This document shows, piece after piece, positions 44,346 through 53,076 of a stretch of DNA of 64,000 nt. Made by a program: the position numbers and the translations under genes. Below the pieces are notes generated by a model. The model searched no databases and was not told the DNA's origin. It saw nothing but the letters and a program-made list of their open reading frames with translations. Source of the stretch: Haloplasma contractile (GTDB taxonomy: Bacteria; Bacillota_I; Bacilli_A; Haloplasmatales; Haloplasmataceae); assembly GCA_016841945.1 (NCBI GenBank), contig JAENYC010000003.1, positions 24,237 through 88,236 of the forward strand. Direction: 5' to 3'. Numbering within the stretch: position 1 is the first letter of the stretch; each line of letters starts with the position of its first letter.

Positions 44346-46418
44346 ATGAACAAATATGAAGCGAAAGATATACGTAATATCGCGTTATTAGGACATCAAA
44401 GCTCTGGAAAAACAACCATTACAGAAGCTATCCTAAATGTTGCTGAAATTATAGGAAAGAAAGGCGAAGTTGAAAAGGGAACAACTGTATCTGATTTTAC
44501 AAAAGAAGAAAAATCAAGAACGATTTCTATATCAACATCTGTTATACCGGTTGAATATAATCAACATAAATATAACTTATTAGATACACCAGGATATGGT
44601 GATTTTGTTGGTGAGGTCAACAGTGCCTTGAGTGTTAGTAATGGTGTTATCTTAGTGATTGACGCAACAAAAGGTGTTGAGGTTGGTACTGAAGCTGCTT
44701 GGAGATACATTCAAAAAAGAGGGCTTCCTGCCATTATCTATATTAATAAGATGGATAAAGAAAATATTAAATATGATAATGTATTAGAAGAAATTCGTCA
44801 AAAACTAGGAAAACAAACGATTCCATTTACAACACCAATTGGAAAAAGTGACCAATTTGAAGGTTTTGTGAATGTTGTTGATCAAAAAGCTCGTATTTAT
44901 GACGGAAAAAAATGTGTAGATACAGATTCATGGGATGGTAACGAAGAAAAAGTTGAAGAACTTCATGAGTTAATCGTTGAAGCTGTCGCAGAAACCAATG
45001 AAGAATTAATGGAGAAATATTTTGAAGGTGAAACATTCACTGTTGAAGAAATTCATCAAGCCTTACGTGAGGGTGTATCAAAGGGAGAATTAACACCAAT
45101 TATTGTTGGTTCTGCCGCAAAAAATATTGGATTAAATACACTCCTTGATATGCTTTATGACTTTATGCCAAGTACTAAAGAAACAAAAGCGGTAGGATTT
45201 AATCCCGATACAGAAGAAGAAATTAAAAGAGATATTGATGCAAATGAACCTTTCTCAGCGTTTATCTTTAAAACGATTATGGACCCATTCTTAGGACAAC
45301 TGAGTTTATTCCAAGTACGCTCAGGAAGCGTTAAAAGAGACCAAGAAATCTTTTTAAGTAATCAAGATAAAAAACTAAAGATGGGACAAATTTATTATCT
45401 TCGTGGAAAAGAACAAATACAAGCAGAAGAAATTACCGCAGGAGATATAGGTGTTGTCGTAAAAATGCAAGACTTATATACAAGTGCAACGATTTGCGAC
45501 CCAACTTCAGTGATACAATATCCTGAGATTCCAAATCCTAATCCTACATTCTATCTTGCGATTAATCCCAAAAATAAAAATGATGAAGATAAATTATCTG
45601 AATCTTTGAATAAGGTGAATAAAGAAGATGTAACCTTTGAACTGATTAGAAATCGCGAAACGCAACAATTCTTAATCGGTGGGCAAGGTTTAATGCATAT
45701 TGAAGTTGTATTAGAGAGATTAAAAAATAACTATAATGTTGAAGTTACAACCGAAGATCCTAAAGTCGTTTATCGTGAAACAATTAAAAGCAAAGCAGAG
45801 GCTGAAGGAAAACATAAAAAACAATCTGGTGGTGCCGGACAATTTGGTCATGTCTACATTCGCTTTGAACATTGTGAAGAAGATTTCATCTTTGATGAAG
45901 AAGTCTTTGGAGGCGCAGTACCTAAAAACTACTTCCCAGCAGTTGAAAAAGGATTAAAAGAGGCCTGCGAACATGGTATACTGGCTGGTTTCCCTGTCAT
46001 CGGTTTTAAAGCGACTTTATACGATGGATCATATCATCCAGTTGATTCAAATGAAATCTCATTTAAATTAGCTGCTCAAATTGCCTTTAGAGAAGGATGT
46101 AAAAAGGCGCAACCAACCATATTAGAACCAATTATGAAAATTCAAGTAACAGTAAAAGACGATTATATCGGTGATATCATGGGTGATTTAAATAAACGTC
46201 GTGGACGTTTACTTGGGATGGAACCATCTGAATTTGAAGGATGGCAAACCATTCGTGCCACAGTTCCACAAGCTGAAGCGTTAAGATATGCGATTGATTT
46301 AAAAGCAATGACACAAGCAAGTGGAATCTTTGCGATGGAATTCGATCATTATGAAGAAGTTCCAGCTAATATGCAAGAAAAAATAATTAAGGAAGCAAAA
46401 GAAGAACAAAATAAATAA
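44346..46418 (+). CDS. Elongation factor G-like GTPase (EF-G paralogue)
   Basis: This 690-residue protein has all EF-G domains. The G motifs are GHQSSGKTT (G1), DTPGYGDF (G3) and NKMD (G4). Canonical EF-G has GHIDAGKTT and DTPGHVDF, so the His in G3 is replaced by Tyr and the P-loop is changed, as in the fusA2/EF-G II paralogue group. Such proteins may act in translation under stress or have altered GTPase activity. AGGAGGG precedes the ATG. It is monocistronic with a terminator. The canonical fusA is expected elsewhere in the genome. Confidence 0.85.
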   Translation: MNKYEAKDIRNIALLGHQSSGKTTITEAILNVAEIIGKKGEVEKGTTVSDFTKEEKSRTISISTSVIPVEYNQHKYNLLDTPGYGDFVGEVNSALSVSNGVILVIDATKGVEVGTEAAWRYIQKRGLPAIIYINKMDKENIKYDNVLEEIRQKLGKQTIPFTTPIGKSDQFEGFVNVVDQKARIYDGKKCVDTDSWDGNEEKVEELHELIVEAVAETNEELMEKYFEGETFTVEEIHQALREGVSKGELTPIIVGSAAKNIGLNTLLDMLYDFMPSTKETKAVGFNPDTEEEIKRDIDANEPFSAFIFKTIMDPFLGQLSLFQVRSGSVKRDQEIFLSNQDKKLKMGQIYYLRGKEQIQAEEITAGDIGVVVKMQDLYTSATICDPTSVIQYPEIPNPNPTFYLAINPKNKNDEDKLSESLNKVNKEDVTFELIRNRETQQFLIGGQGLMHIEVVLERLKNNYNVEVTTEDPKVVYRETIKSKAEAEGKHKKQSGGAGQFGHVYIRFEHCEEDFIFDEEVFGGAVPKNYFPAVEKGLKEACEHGILAGFPVIGFKATLYDGSYHPVDSNEISFKLAAQIAFREGCKKAQPTILEPIMKIQVTVKDDYIGDIMGDLNKRRGRLLGMEPSEFEGWQTIRATVPQAEALRYAIDLKAMTQASGIFAMEFDHYEEVPANMQEKIIKEAKEEQNK

Positions 46419-46423
46419 TATTT

Positions 46424-46452
46424 AAAAGGGATGAATTTTAACATCCCTTTTC
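46424..46452. terminator. Bidirectional terminator after the EF-G paralogue
   Basis: AAAAGGGATG at 46424-46433 pairs with its complement at 46442-46451 over a seven-base loop, just after the EF-G paralogue stop and before the end of a convergent small gene. Confidence 0.8.
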
Positions 46453-46465
46453 TGTTCTTTTATAC

Positions 46466-46693
46466 TTAAAAACCAGGTATTTGTCGTACTACCTGACCTA
46501 ATGAACCAAAGAAATAAGTTAACAATAATATACCAAATATTAAAATAAAAATTAAGGCTTTCGCAAAATTCTTTAAACTCTGATTAAAATTACCGATCGC
46601 AAAAATAACAATCATGATTATATTTATAAATGGTATAGACAATATGATAAAGACAATAATCCATTCTAATATACTCACGTCTTGATTTTTCAT
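46466..46693 (-). CDS. Small membrane protein
   Basis: The 75-residue protein has two hydrophobic segments (about 9-34 and 45-64) and a short polar end. GGAAGGTGAA precedes the ATG, and the gene is bounded by a shared terminator. No family is recognised. It lies alone between the EF-G paralogue and the GGDEF protein, so context gives no clue. Confidence 0.5.
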   Translation of the reverse strand: MKNQDVSILEWIIVFIILSIPFINIIMIVIFAIGNFNQSLKNFAKALIFILIFGILLLTYFFGSLGQVVRQIPGF

Positions 46694-46865
46694 CTTTTCA
46701 CCTTCCTAGTAATATTATGAACCTATTCAATCAGTTTATTATTCTTCTTATTTAATATATTGTGAAAATTTTAACTAAATTTATTTGTCGAAATACAAAA
46801 AAAATTGCTATAGAATACCAATTTTATGTTATAATGATAGTAATAAATACAAGGGGTTGTATTGT

Positions 46866-49589
46866 ATGTTATTTGAATCTATTGATAACCTACCGATATC
46901 TTTTTGTATTATCGAAAGAGAGCATATCGTTGATTGTAATTTCAATGCTGTCAACTTATTTGGGTATGAAAAAAAAGAAGACTTAATCGGATTAAGGCCC
47001 TTTGATTTATCCCCATATCGACAAGATGATGGTATTGAGTCAGTCAAAAAGGGACAAAGTTTCATAAAAAAAGCAAAATTGGATAAACATATCAATTTTA
47101 CGTGGCGACATTCTAAAAGAAATGGTGACACTTTTTTAGCATACATTAATATGATCAGTTATCAAAATTGTCTTTTTGTTTTATTTACAAATTTAGATGA
47201 AATGAAACTATTAGAAGATTCAATGAAACAAAAAGATGAAATGTATAAATTATTATTTGAACAGAATAAAAATGTTATCTACCTCATTGATGTTAAAACA
47301 AGACGTATTACAGAAGCCAATGATGCAGCAATTTCATTTTATGGTTATGACTTAAAAACCCTAAAAACAAAAAGTATTGATGATATCGCTGTAAATCAAG
47401 AAAACTTAACTAAAAATATCGATTTAGTATTAACTAATAAACGGAATTATTTCTTTTCAAAACATCGTTTAGCGAGTGGTGAAATTCGAGATGTTGAAAT
47501 AAACTGTTTTTCTATTCAATTAAATAATCGAGAGTATCTAATTAATATGGTTAATGATACATCCGAAAAAATGAAACAGACTATGATTATCAACACATTC
47601 TTAACGAAGTCTCCTTATCCAATCGCAATTTTAGATAATGCCCAAAGGGTTATTAATATAAATGATAAATTCACTCAACTATTTCAATATACTAAAGAAG
47701 AAGTACTTGGTAAAAACTTAAATGACCTTGTCACAACCACAGAGTATCGTGAAGAATTAGACCGTAATATTGATAAGGTTTTTACCGAAAATTTTATACG
47801 GGTTAAAACTATTCGCAAAAGAAGAGATAATTCTTTAATTAATGTTGAAATCGTTGCCTTCCCTATCACCTATAATGATAAAATCATCGGTGCATATGTT
47901 CATTATATAGACATAACAGAAAAAATTAGAGTTCAAAATCAACTTGAAGTATTTAAAAAAGTACTTGAAAACAATAATGAAGGAATTGTCATCACTGATA
48001 CCGATGGGCATATTGAATGGGTAAATCAGGCATTTACAAAAATAACAGGATATACCTTAAATGAAATCATGGGCAATACCCCACGAATATTAAAGTCAAA
48101 TTTACAAAACAAAAATTTCTATGAAAAAATGTGGCATCATCTCATTAATGATAATCATTGGCATGGTGAAATATGGAATAAAAATAAAAATGGTGAAATA
48201 TATCCAGAGTGGTTAAACATCTATGCGATAAAAAGTAATCAAACAACAACTAATTATGTTGGTATTTTCAAAGATTTAAGTGAAAGTAAACTTATCGACC
48301 AAAAAATGCGTATCTTAGCTCAAAAGGATGTTTTAACTGGTCTTTATAATAGAATCTACTTTATAGAAAATTTAAATGACATTATACAAAAAGAACAATC
48401 AGAAGTTTCAGCAGTTCTATTTATTGATTTGGACCACTTTAAAGAAATCAATGATTCTTTAGGTCATCATGCAGGTGATCAATTCTTAATCGAGTTATCA
48501 AGAAGACTTCAACAATATTTTGATGATCAAACACTTATCGCAAGATATGGTGGAGATGAATTTGTTATTCTTTTAAAAGGTTGTAAAAATAAACAACAAA
48601 TTACAAGACTAGCGAAAAAATTATTAAAAATCATAAGTAAACCGTTTATATATGAAGGAAACTATCTCCATACAAGCGCTAGTTTAGGGATAGCATTATA
48701 TCCAAAAGATGGACAAACAAGCGATGAACTAATTCAAAATGCTGATATCGCGATGTATGTTGCGAAAAATAGTTTAGAAAAAAAGATAATGTATTATTCT
48801 ATTAAAATGCGAAAAGCAATTGACGAACGTTTTGAAATTGCTAACCTACTGCGCTCCGCGATTGAGAAGAAAGCTTATACACTTCTATATGAACCAATAT
48901 ATCATATTCATACAAATGAGATTATTTCTGCCGAAATGAAATTAAAATGGCACAATAAACACCTTAAATCCTATGCAAGGCAAAAATACATTCAAGTGGC
49001 CATTCAAACGGGTCAAATTAATCAAATATTTGATTTTATGTTTGATGATATTTGTTCAAAATTGACAGAAGTTAAACACTTAAATATCCCTATATCCATA
49101 AACATTTCAATTGAACAGTTAGAACAAACTCAGTTTTTAACTTTAATTAAAGAAAAGATTAAAAAATATGATTTCAACCCAGCTAATATTGAGTTTGAAT
49201 TTACAGATAATAACTTAAGAGAATCATCTAATCGTGTAAACAAAAATATCAATGATTTATTAAAAATGGGATTTAATTTTACCCTAGATAATTTTGGTCA
49301 AGATAATGCATCTATTGCACAATTGAAACATTATCAGATAAAAAAGATAAAATTAACTAAAAATATTATTAAAGATATAGACGATGATTCAATTAATTAT
49401 GAACTGGTTAAACTATATCGATTAATATCAAAGGAAATGAAAATCTTATTAATCGCCAAAGGTATTAGTCAAATAGAACAGCTTGATTTAATCAAAGACA
49501 TCAATCTTGATGGTGGACAAGGTCATTATTTCACTAAACCTTTAACTTTTAATCAATTACTACAATTAATAAACAAAAAAAGGCTATAA
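46866..49589 (+). CDS. Four-PAS GGDEF protein with degenerate EAL domain
   Basis: This 907-residue cytosolic signalling protein has four PAS-type domains (about 1-110, 125-238, 243-352, 365-476), GGDEF (about 485-650) and an EAL-like domain (665-907). GGDEF is intact (RYGGDEF, 561-566), with DLDHFKEIND, and the usual RxxD inhibitory site before it is absent. The EAL motif reads EMKLKW, DDFG is LDNFG and the later KID motif is KIKL, so phosphodiesterase activity is probably lost. Diguanylate cyclase activity is plausible. TATAAT (46830-46835) and AAGGGG support the ATG at 46866; the upstream open frame includes the promoter. Confidence 0.87.
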   Translation: MLFESIDNLPISFCIIEREHIVDCNFNAVNLFGYEKKEDLIGLRPFDLSPYRQDDGIESVKKGQSFIKKAKLDKHINFTWRHSKRNGDTFLAYINMISYQNCLFVLFTNLDEMKLLEDSMKQKDEMYKLLFEQNKNVIYLIDVKTRRITEANDAAISFYGYDLKTLKTKSIDDIAVNQENLTKNIDLVLTNKRNYFFSKHRLASGEIRDVEINCFSIQLNNREYLINMVNDTSEKMKQTMIINTFLTKSPYPIAILDNAQRVININDKFTQLFQYTKEEVLGKNLNDLVTTTEYREELDRNIDKVFTENFIRVKTIRKRRDNSLINVEIVAFPITYNDKIIGAYVHYIDITEKIRVQNQLEVFKKVLENNNEGIVITDTDGHIEWVNQAFTKITGYTLNEIMGNTPRILKSNLQNKNFYEKMWHHLINDNHWHGEIWNKNKNGEIYPEWLNIYAIKSNQTTTNYVGIFKDLSESKLIDQKMRILAQKDVLTGLYNRIYFIENLNDIIQKEQSEVSAVLFIDLDHFKEINDSLGHHAGDQFLIELSRRLQQYFDDQTLIARYGGDEFVILLKGCKNKQQITRLAKKLLKIISKPFIYEGNYLHTSASLGIALYPKDGQTSDELIQNADIAMYVAKNSLEKKIMYYSIKMRKAIDERFEIANLLRSAIEKKAYTLLYEPIYHIHTNEIISAEMKLKWHNKHLKSYARQKYIQVAIQTGQINQIFDFMFDDICSKLTEVKHLNIPISINISIEQLEQTQFLTLIKEKIKKYDFNPANIEFEFTDNNLRESSNRVNKNINDLLKMGFNFTLDNFGQDNASIAQLKHYQIKKIKLTKNIIKDIDDDSINYELVKLYRLISKEMKILLIAKGISQIEQLDLIKDINLDGGQGHYFTKPLTFNQLLQLINKKRL

Positions 49590-49632
49590 AGAAATTCAAT
49601 CATTTAATATTGGATTTCAAAAGCCTTTTTTT
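49575..49632. terminator. Long hairpin between the GGDEF gene and the TPR gene
   Basis: AAAAAAAGGCT at 49575-49585 pairs with AGCCTTTTTTT at 49622-49632, and inner arms GAAATTCAAT and ATTGGATTTC pair with one mismatch. It ends both convergent genes. Confidence 0.75.
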
Positions 49633-49662
49633 ATATCTAATTTATACGATTTATATTAAACA

Positions 49663-50388
49663 CTAGTTTTTGATGAATTGTTTATATTTACCACTATAGA
49701 ATACTGCAGTATCTTTATAACCTATTTGAAAAAATACATATTCTAATAACTCATATAAATGTTTTAATTCATTTTTTGTTGTGCCTATTTCTTCAAATAT
49801 TTCTTGTGTTTTTTCTAAATCATTGATTGCTTCTTTATAGGATTCAGTTTCAATATAGACTAAAGCACTCGTTAAATATGAATTTCCAATTTCATATGAA
49901 TAATAGGGTAAATATTTTCGATACGTTTTTAATGCTTTTTGACTATAGGTGAGTGCTAAATCATAGTTTTCTAATATGCGATATGATTGACTTAAATCGA
50001 TGAATAGCGTTGCTTGTTTCATTTCATCTTTTTCATTTTCAAGACATTTATCAATATATTCAATTGATTTAGAAAGATTTCTCATCTTTTTAAAACAAAG
50101 GGCAATATTTTGATTAAGAATGTGAAGATTATGATTATCTTGAATATGGCTTGATTTTTCTGCTTTTAAAAAGGTCTCTAAAGCTTTAGGATACTGTTTT
50201 AAATGATAATAACAATCTCCTATATTATTTAACAAAACTAATTTTAGTTCTTCATCTTTGTTTGTTGATAAATTTTTCTTGACTTTATATAAACATTTTA
50301 ATGATTTTTTATATTTCTGCTTTTTCTTATAAATGTTTGCTTTATGAAAGTAATACACACAATATTTATCTTTTATTTTTTCTATCAT
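49663..50388 (-). CDS. TPR-repeat protein without HTH domain
   Basis: The 241-residue protein is a string of about five tetratricopeptide-like helix pairs (for example NNIGDCYYHLKQYPKALETF near 68 and an LTYSQKALKTY segment near 143). It has no DNA-binding domain and no membrane segment. It resembles the C-terminal halves of the HTH-TPR regulators at 59-61 kb and may be a shortened relative or a response-regulator-binding type TPR protein. GGTGAT three bases before the ATG marks the start. It is separated from the cpsB-like gene by a terminator. Confidence 0.7.
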   Translation of the reverse strand: MIEKIKDKYCVYYFHKANIYKKKQKYKKSLKCLYKVKKNLSTNKDEELKLVLLNNIGDCYYHLKQYPKALETFLKAEKSSHIQDNHNLHILNQNIALCFKKMRNLSKSIEYIDKCLENEKDEMKQATLFIDLSQSYRILENYDLALTYSQKALKTYRKYLPYYSYEIGNSYLTSALVYIETESYKEAINDLEKTQEIFEEIGTTKNELKHLYELLEYVFFQIGYKDTAVFYSGKYKQFIKN

Positions 50389-50430
50389 CTCATCACCTAT
50401 TCCCTAATATTTATCTTATCATATCTAATA

Positions 50431-50460
50431 AAAATAATGCAAGTTCACTTGCATTATTTT
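50431..50460 (-). terminator. Terminator after the CpsB/YwqE-like gene
   Basis: AAAATAATGCAAG at 50431-50443 pairs with its complement at 50448-50460 over TTCA. On the minus strand the stem ends in T-rich sequence. It overlaps the stop of the phosphatase gene at 50454. Confidence 0.82.
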
Positions 50461-51230
50461 TTGAAGAAGAAAAATTTCTTTGCTTTCATTTCTTTAAAGT
50501 CGCTTATTTTTATTTCTTCATCATTTATCACACATAACGGATTTTGATAAAACAATTCATAAGCATAATCTTCTTGATAGTGTTTTTTTATAAATTCATA
50601 TCCATAAGCTAACTTAATCGGACGATGTTTTAAATTATGTGCATCCGATGAGATAAAGTGAACTAATCGATGATCAAGCAATTTTCTAGCAATTTTATGA
50701 TTAGGATGACTTGCATTTAAACAATTGACATTCATTTGTATATAATGTCCATCCTGTACAAGGTCATAAATAAAATTTGGGTTTTTATGGGTTATTTCAT
50801 ATCGTTCCGGATGTGCTAGTATTATCTTATATCCATCAACTGATAAATTATATAGTTCTTCCTTTAAGTTGAGCAACCAAAAATCCGTCAAACGATGAAT
50901 TTCTACAAGAATATACTTTGAATGATTAAGCGTCTGAATTTTATTATTATTTAATAGTGATGCTGTTTGTTTTGTTAGAAATATCTCACATCCAGGATAT
51001 AATTCTATTCCTATCTCTTTATATTCAGGTAATTGTTTAAAATCATCAATTTTCTCTTGAATAATATCTTTTGTGTTTTCAAATACACCTTCTTTAAAAT
51101 GTGGTGTTACAATTATTTTTTCAACATGACCAAGTTTTGCCATCTTTAACATCTTAATGGATTCTTCTATTGAAGGTGAACCATCATCGATATTAGGCAA
51201 AACATGATTGTGTAGATCTATCAATTTCAT
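50454..51230 (-). CDS. CpsB/YwqE-type PHP tyrosine-protein phosphatase
   Basis: Members of this family dephosphorylate the tyrosine kinase that controls capsule export. The 258-residue protein has all metal-binding PHP motifs: DLHNHVLPNIDDGS at the start, VTPHF near 42, PGCEIFL near 82, LAHPERYE near 135 and SSDAHNLKHRP near 192. The start at 51230 follows GGTGAT; GTG at 51239 lies inside that site. The matching tyrosine kinase and Wzz-like modulator are not visible in the window and may lie beyond 64 kb. It is the last gene of the polysaccharide block. Confidence 0.88.
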   Translation of the reverse strand: MKLIDLHNHVLPNIDDGSPSIEESIKMLKMAKLGHVEKIIVTPHFKEGVFENTKDIIQEKIDDFKQLPEYKEIGIELYPGCEIFLTKQTASLLNNNKIQTLNHSKYILVEIHRLTDFWLLNLKEELYNLSVDGYKIILAHPERYEITHKNPNFIYDLVQDGHYIQMNVNCLNASHPNHKIARKLLDHRLVHFISSDAHNLKHRPIKLAYGYEFIKKHYQEDYAYELFYQNPLCVINDEEIKISDFKEMKAKKFFFFKK

Positions 51231-51276
51231 CTTCATCACCCAATATAATTGTAACGTTTTATTTTAATTATGTAAA

Positions 51277-53064
51277 CTATTTATGCATATAAAATGATTG
51301 AATTGTTTTATTTAATTGTTCATGAACGGAGAATTGATGTGATAATGTAGTGTTATTCTTTGTTATTTCATTATATATCTTTTTACGTATTAGATAATAA
51401 GTATCATCATCTATTTTTATTTCAATCATTTTTTTTGTTGCTTTGATACTCATTTTTGATTGGTAATCACCTAAACCAATTCTTGTCACAACAATTTCAT
51501 TCCTTCCTTTTCCCTGATAAATAACTGAATGGCACGGTTCAATATGGTTGAACTTCCGACTCATTAAGCCTTTATATTGTTTATGATTACCATAATGATA
51601 ATAGGTGGTTAAAGGCATCGTACTATAAATTGATTTTAACTCAAATATTGGATTATGATTAAGATAACCATTATAGAGTTGTAGACCATCTGTTTTCAGA
51701 TTGAAAATGGGGTTGATATTGAAAATGATTTCATAATCATGATTTTCTTTAGAAAATAGCTCATCTAATATAATCATTTGATTTGAAAGTATGATGAGAT
51801 TACGTTTTATAATGAGTTCTTCATAAAGCGTATGAATACCACAAGCATAGTTTAAATCTTTTGTGAAAAGGGTAGAAACAATTCCACATTGATTAATTTG
51901 ACTCCTATCGATTTGATAATCGTGATAGTCAACGCTGATGGTATTATGTGCATAACATTTGTTCATCGCATTTTTATAATAATTGTTCTCTTGATAATTA
52001 TATCGACCACCATCGATAAATAATAAATACTTATGATAGTAAAGACAAAACGCCAGATTATCTTGTTGTTTATGATGAGGGTTTAAAAATGAATTATAGA
52101 AATAGAGTTTATAATTTTTTTGATTAAGAATGACAAAATTTGCTTTTTGAAAAAAGAAAGACTCATAATGAAGCATTTGATGAGAGAATAAATCTTTAAA
52201 TTTCTGTTTTAAAGGATGTTGGTAGGATAATATAATCTCTTTATTTAAAGATACATAAGAGCTATCAAAAATAGGCGGAAGCATAGCATCAGGTTGTGTC
52301 ATCGCATAAAGAAAATAATACAAGTGGTTGAGCTTACCCTTGATATACTTAGAAAAGTCATTTAAAAGCGTATACTGTTTTAAAAAATGGTGTAATTGAT
52401 AAAGACGTATAAATAATTGATAGGCTCTTTGAGTTGATTCTCCTAAAAAGGATGAATCATTCGTTATTAAATCATCTAGTTTCTCAGTCAATCGTTTGAT
52501 GGATAGTTCTATATAGGATTGATAAGCATTCTTAATATAGTAATGATTATACACAATGGAGGCAATGATTAAAGCCAAATCATGGTCGATTTCATGGTCA
52601 TAATGATAATGATCATTCTTTTCAACGAGTCGTCTTACATGGGAGGCAATGACCTCTATAAATATATCATCTAATAACAGTAAATCAAGGGACTTGCTAG
52701 TACTTAAAAGACGACTGATGGTCACGAGTCTTTTTGCGATAACATCATGATGGAAACAAAGTTTACATTGACTTCTATGTTGATTCTCTTCATACCATAG
52801 ATAAAAATATTGTAAGGCCTTTATAACACATCTATCATCATGAAATTTTTGATAATATGACAATAAATAATCAATCATTGTTAAACTCTGTAACTTAAAC
52901 AAAAAGTAAGGACTGTGGGCTTCATACCAGATGCTTTTTTCATATGGAAATGCTTTTAACTTCGGACTCACGGCGATTTTATCTTGTTTTAATGACATAA
53001 CGACTTTTTTTAATTGTTTTAAACTTAGTTCTCGATTCAAACTGAATACATCGATAGAATGCAT
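51277..53064 (-). CDS. Heparinase II/III-like polysaccharide lyase family protein
   Basis: The 595-residue protein has an all-helical N-terminal toroid (about 1-300, with paired WY/YLWYEEN-type helices) and a beta-rich C-terminal domain with the family segment YAHNTISVDYHDYQ near residue 375, after an FIDGGRYNY strand. Family members cleave uronic-acid polysaccharides by beta-elimination, and related proteins are common in capsule clusters. No signal peptide is seen, so it may act inside the cell or be a divergent member. It is preceded by a large membrane protein gene and followed by the CpsB-like gene. Confidence 0.72.
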   Translation of the reverse strand: MHSIDVFSLNRELSLKQLKKVVMSLKQDKIAVSPKLKAFPYEKSIWYEAHSPYFLFKLQSLTMIDYLLSYYQKFHDDRCVIKALQYFYLWYEENQHRSQCKLCFHHDVIAKRLVTISRLLSTSKSLDLLLLDDIFIEVIASHVRRLVEKNDHYHYDHEIDHDLALIIASIVYNHYYIKNAYQSYIELSIKRLTEKLDDLITNDSSFLGESTQRAYQLFIRLYQLHHFLKQYTLLNDFSKYIKGKLNHLYYFLYAMTQPDAMLPPIFDSSYVSLNKEIILSYQHPLKQKFKDLFSHQMLHYESFFFQKANFVILNQKNYKLYFYNSFLNPHHKQQDNLAFCLYYHKYLLFIDGGRYNYQENNYYKNAMNKCYAHNTISVDYHDYQIDRSQINQCGIVSTLFTKDLNYACGIHTLYEELIIKRNLIILSNQMIILDELFSKENHDYEIIFNINPIFNLKTDGLQLYNGYLNHNPIFELKSIYSTMPLTTYYHYGNHKQYKGLMSRKFNHIEPCHSVIYQGKGRNEIVVTRIGLGDYQSKMSIKATKKMIEIKIDDDTYYLIRKKIYNEITKNNTTLSHQFSVHEQLNKTIQSFYMHK

Positions 53065-53076
53065 TTAATCACACCT

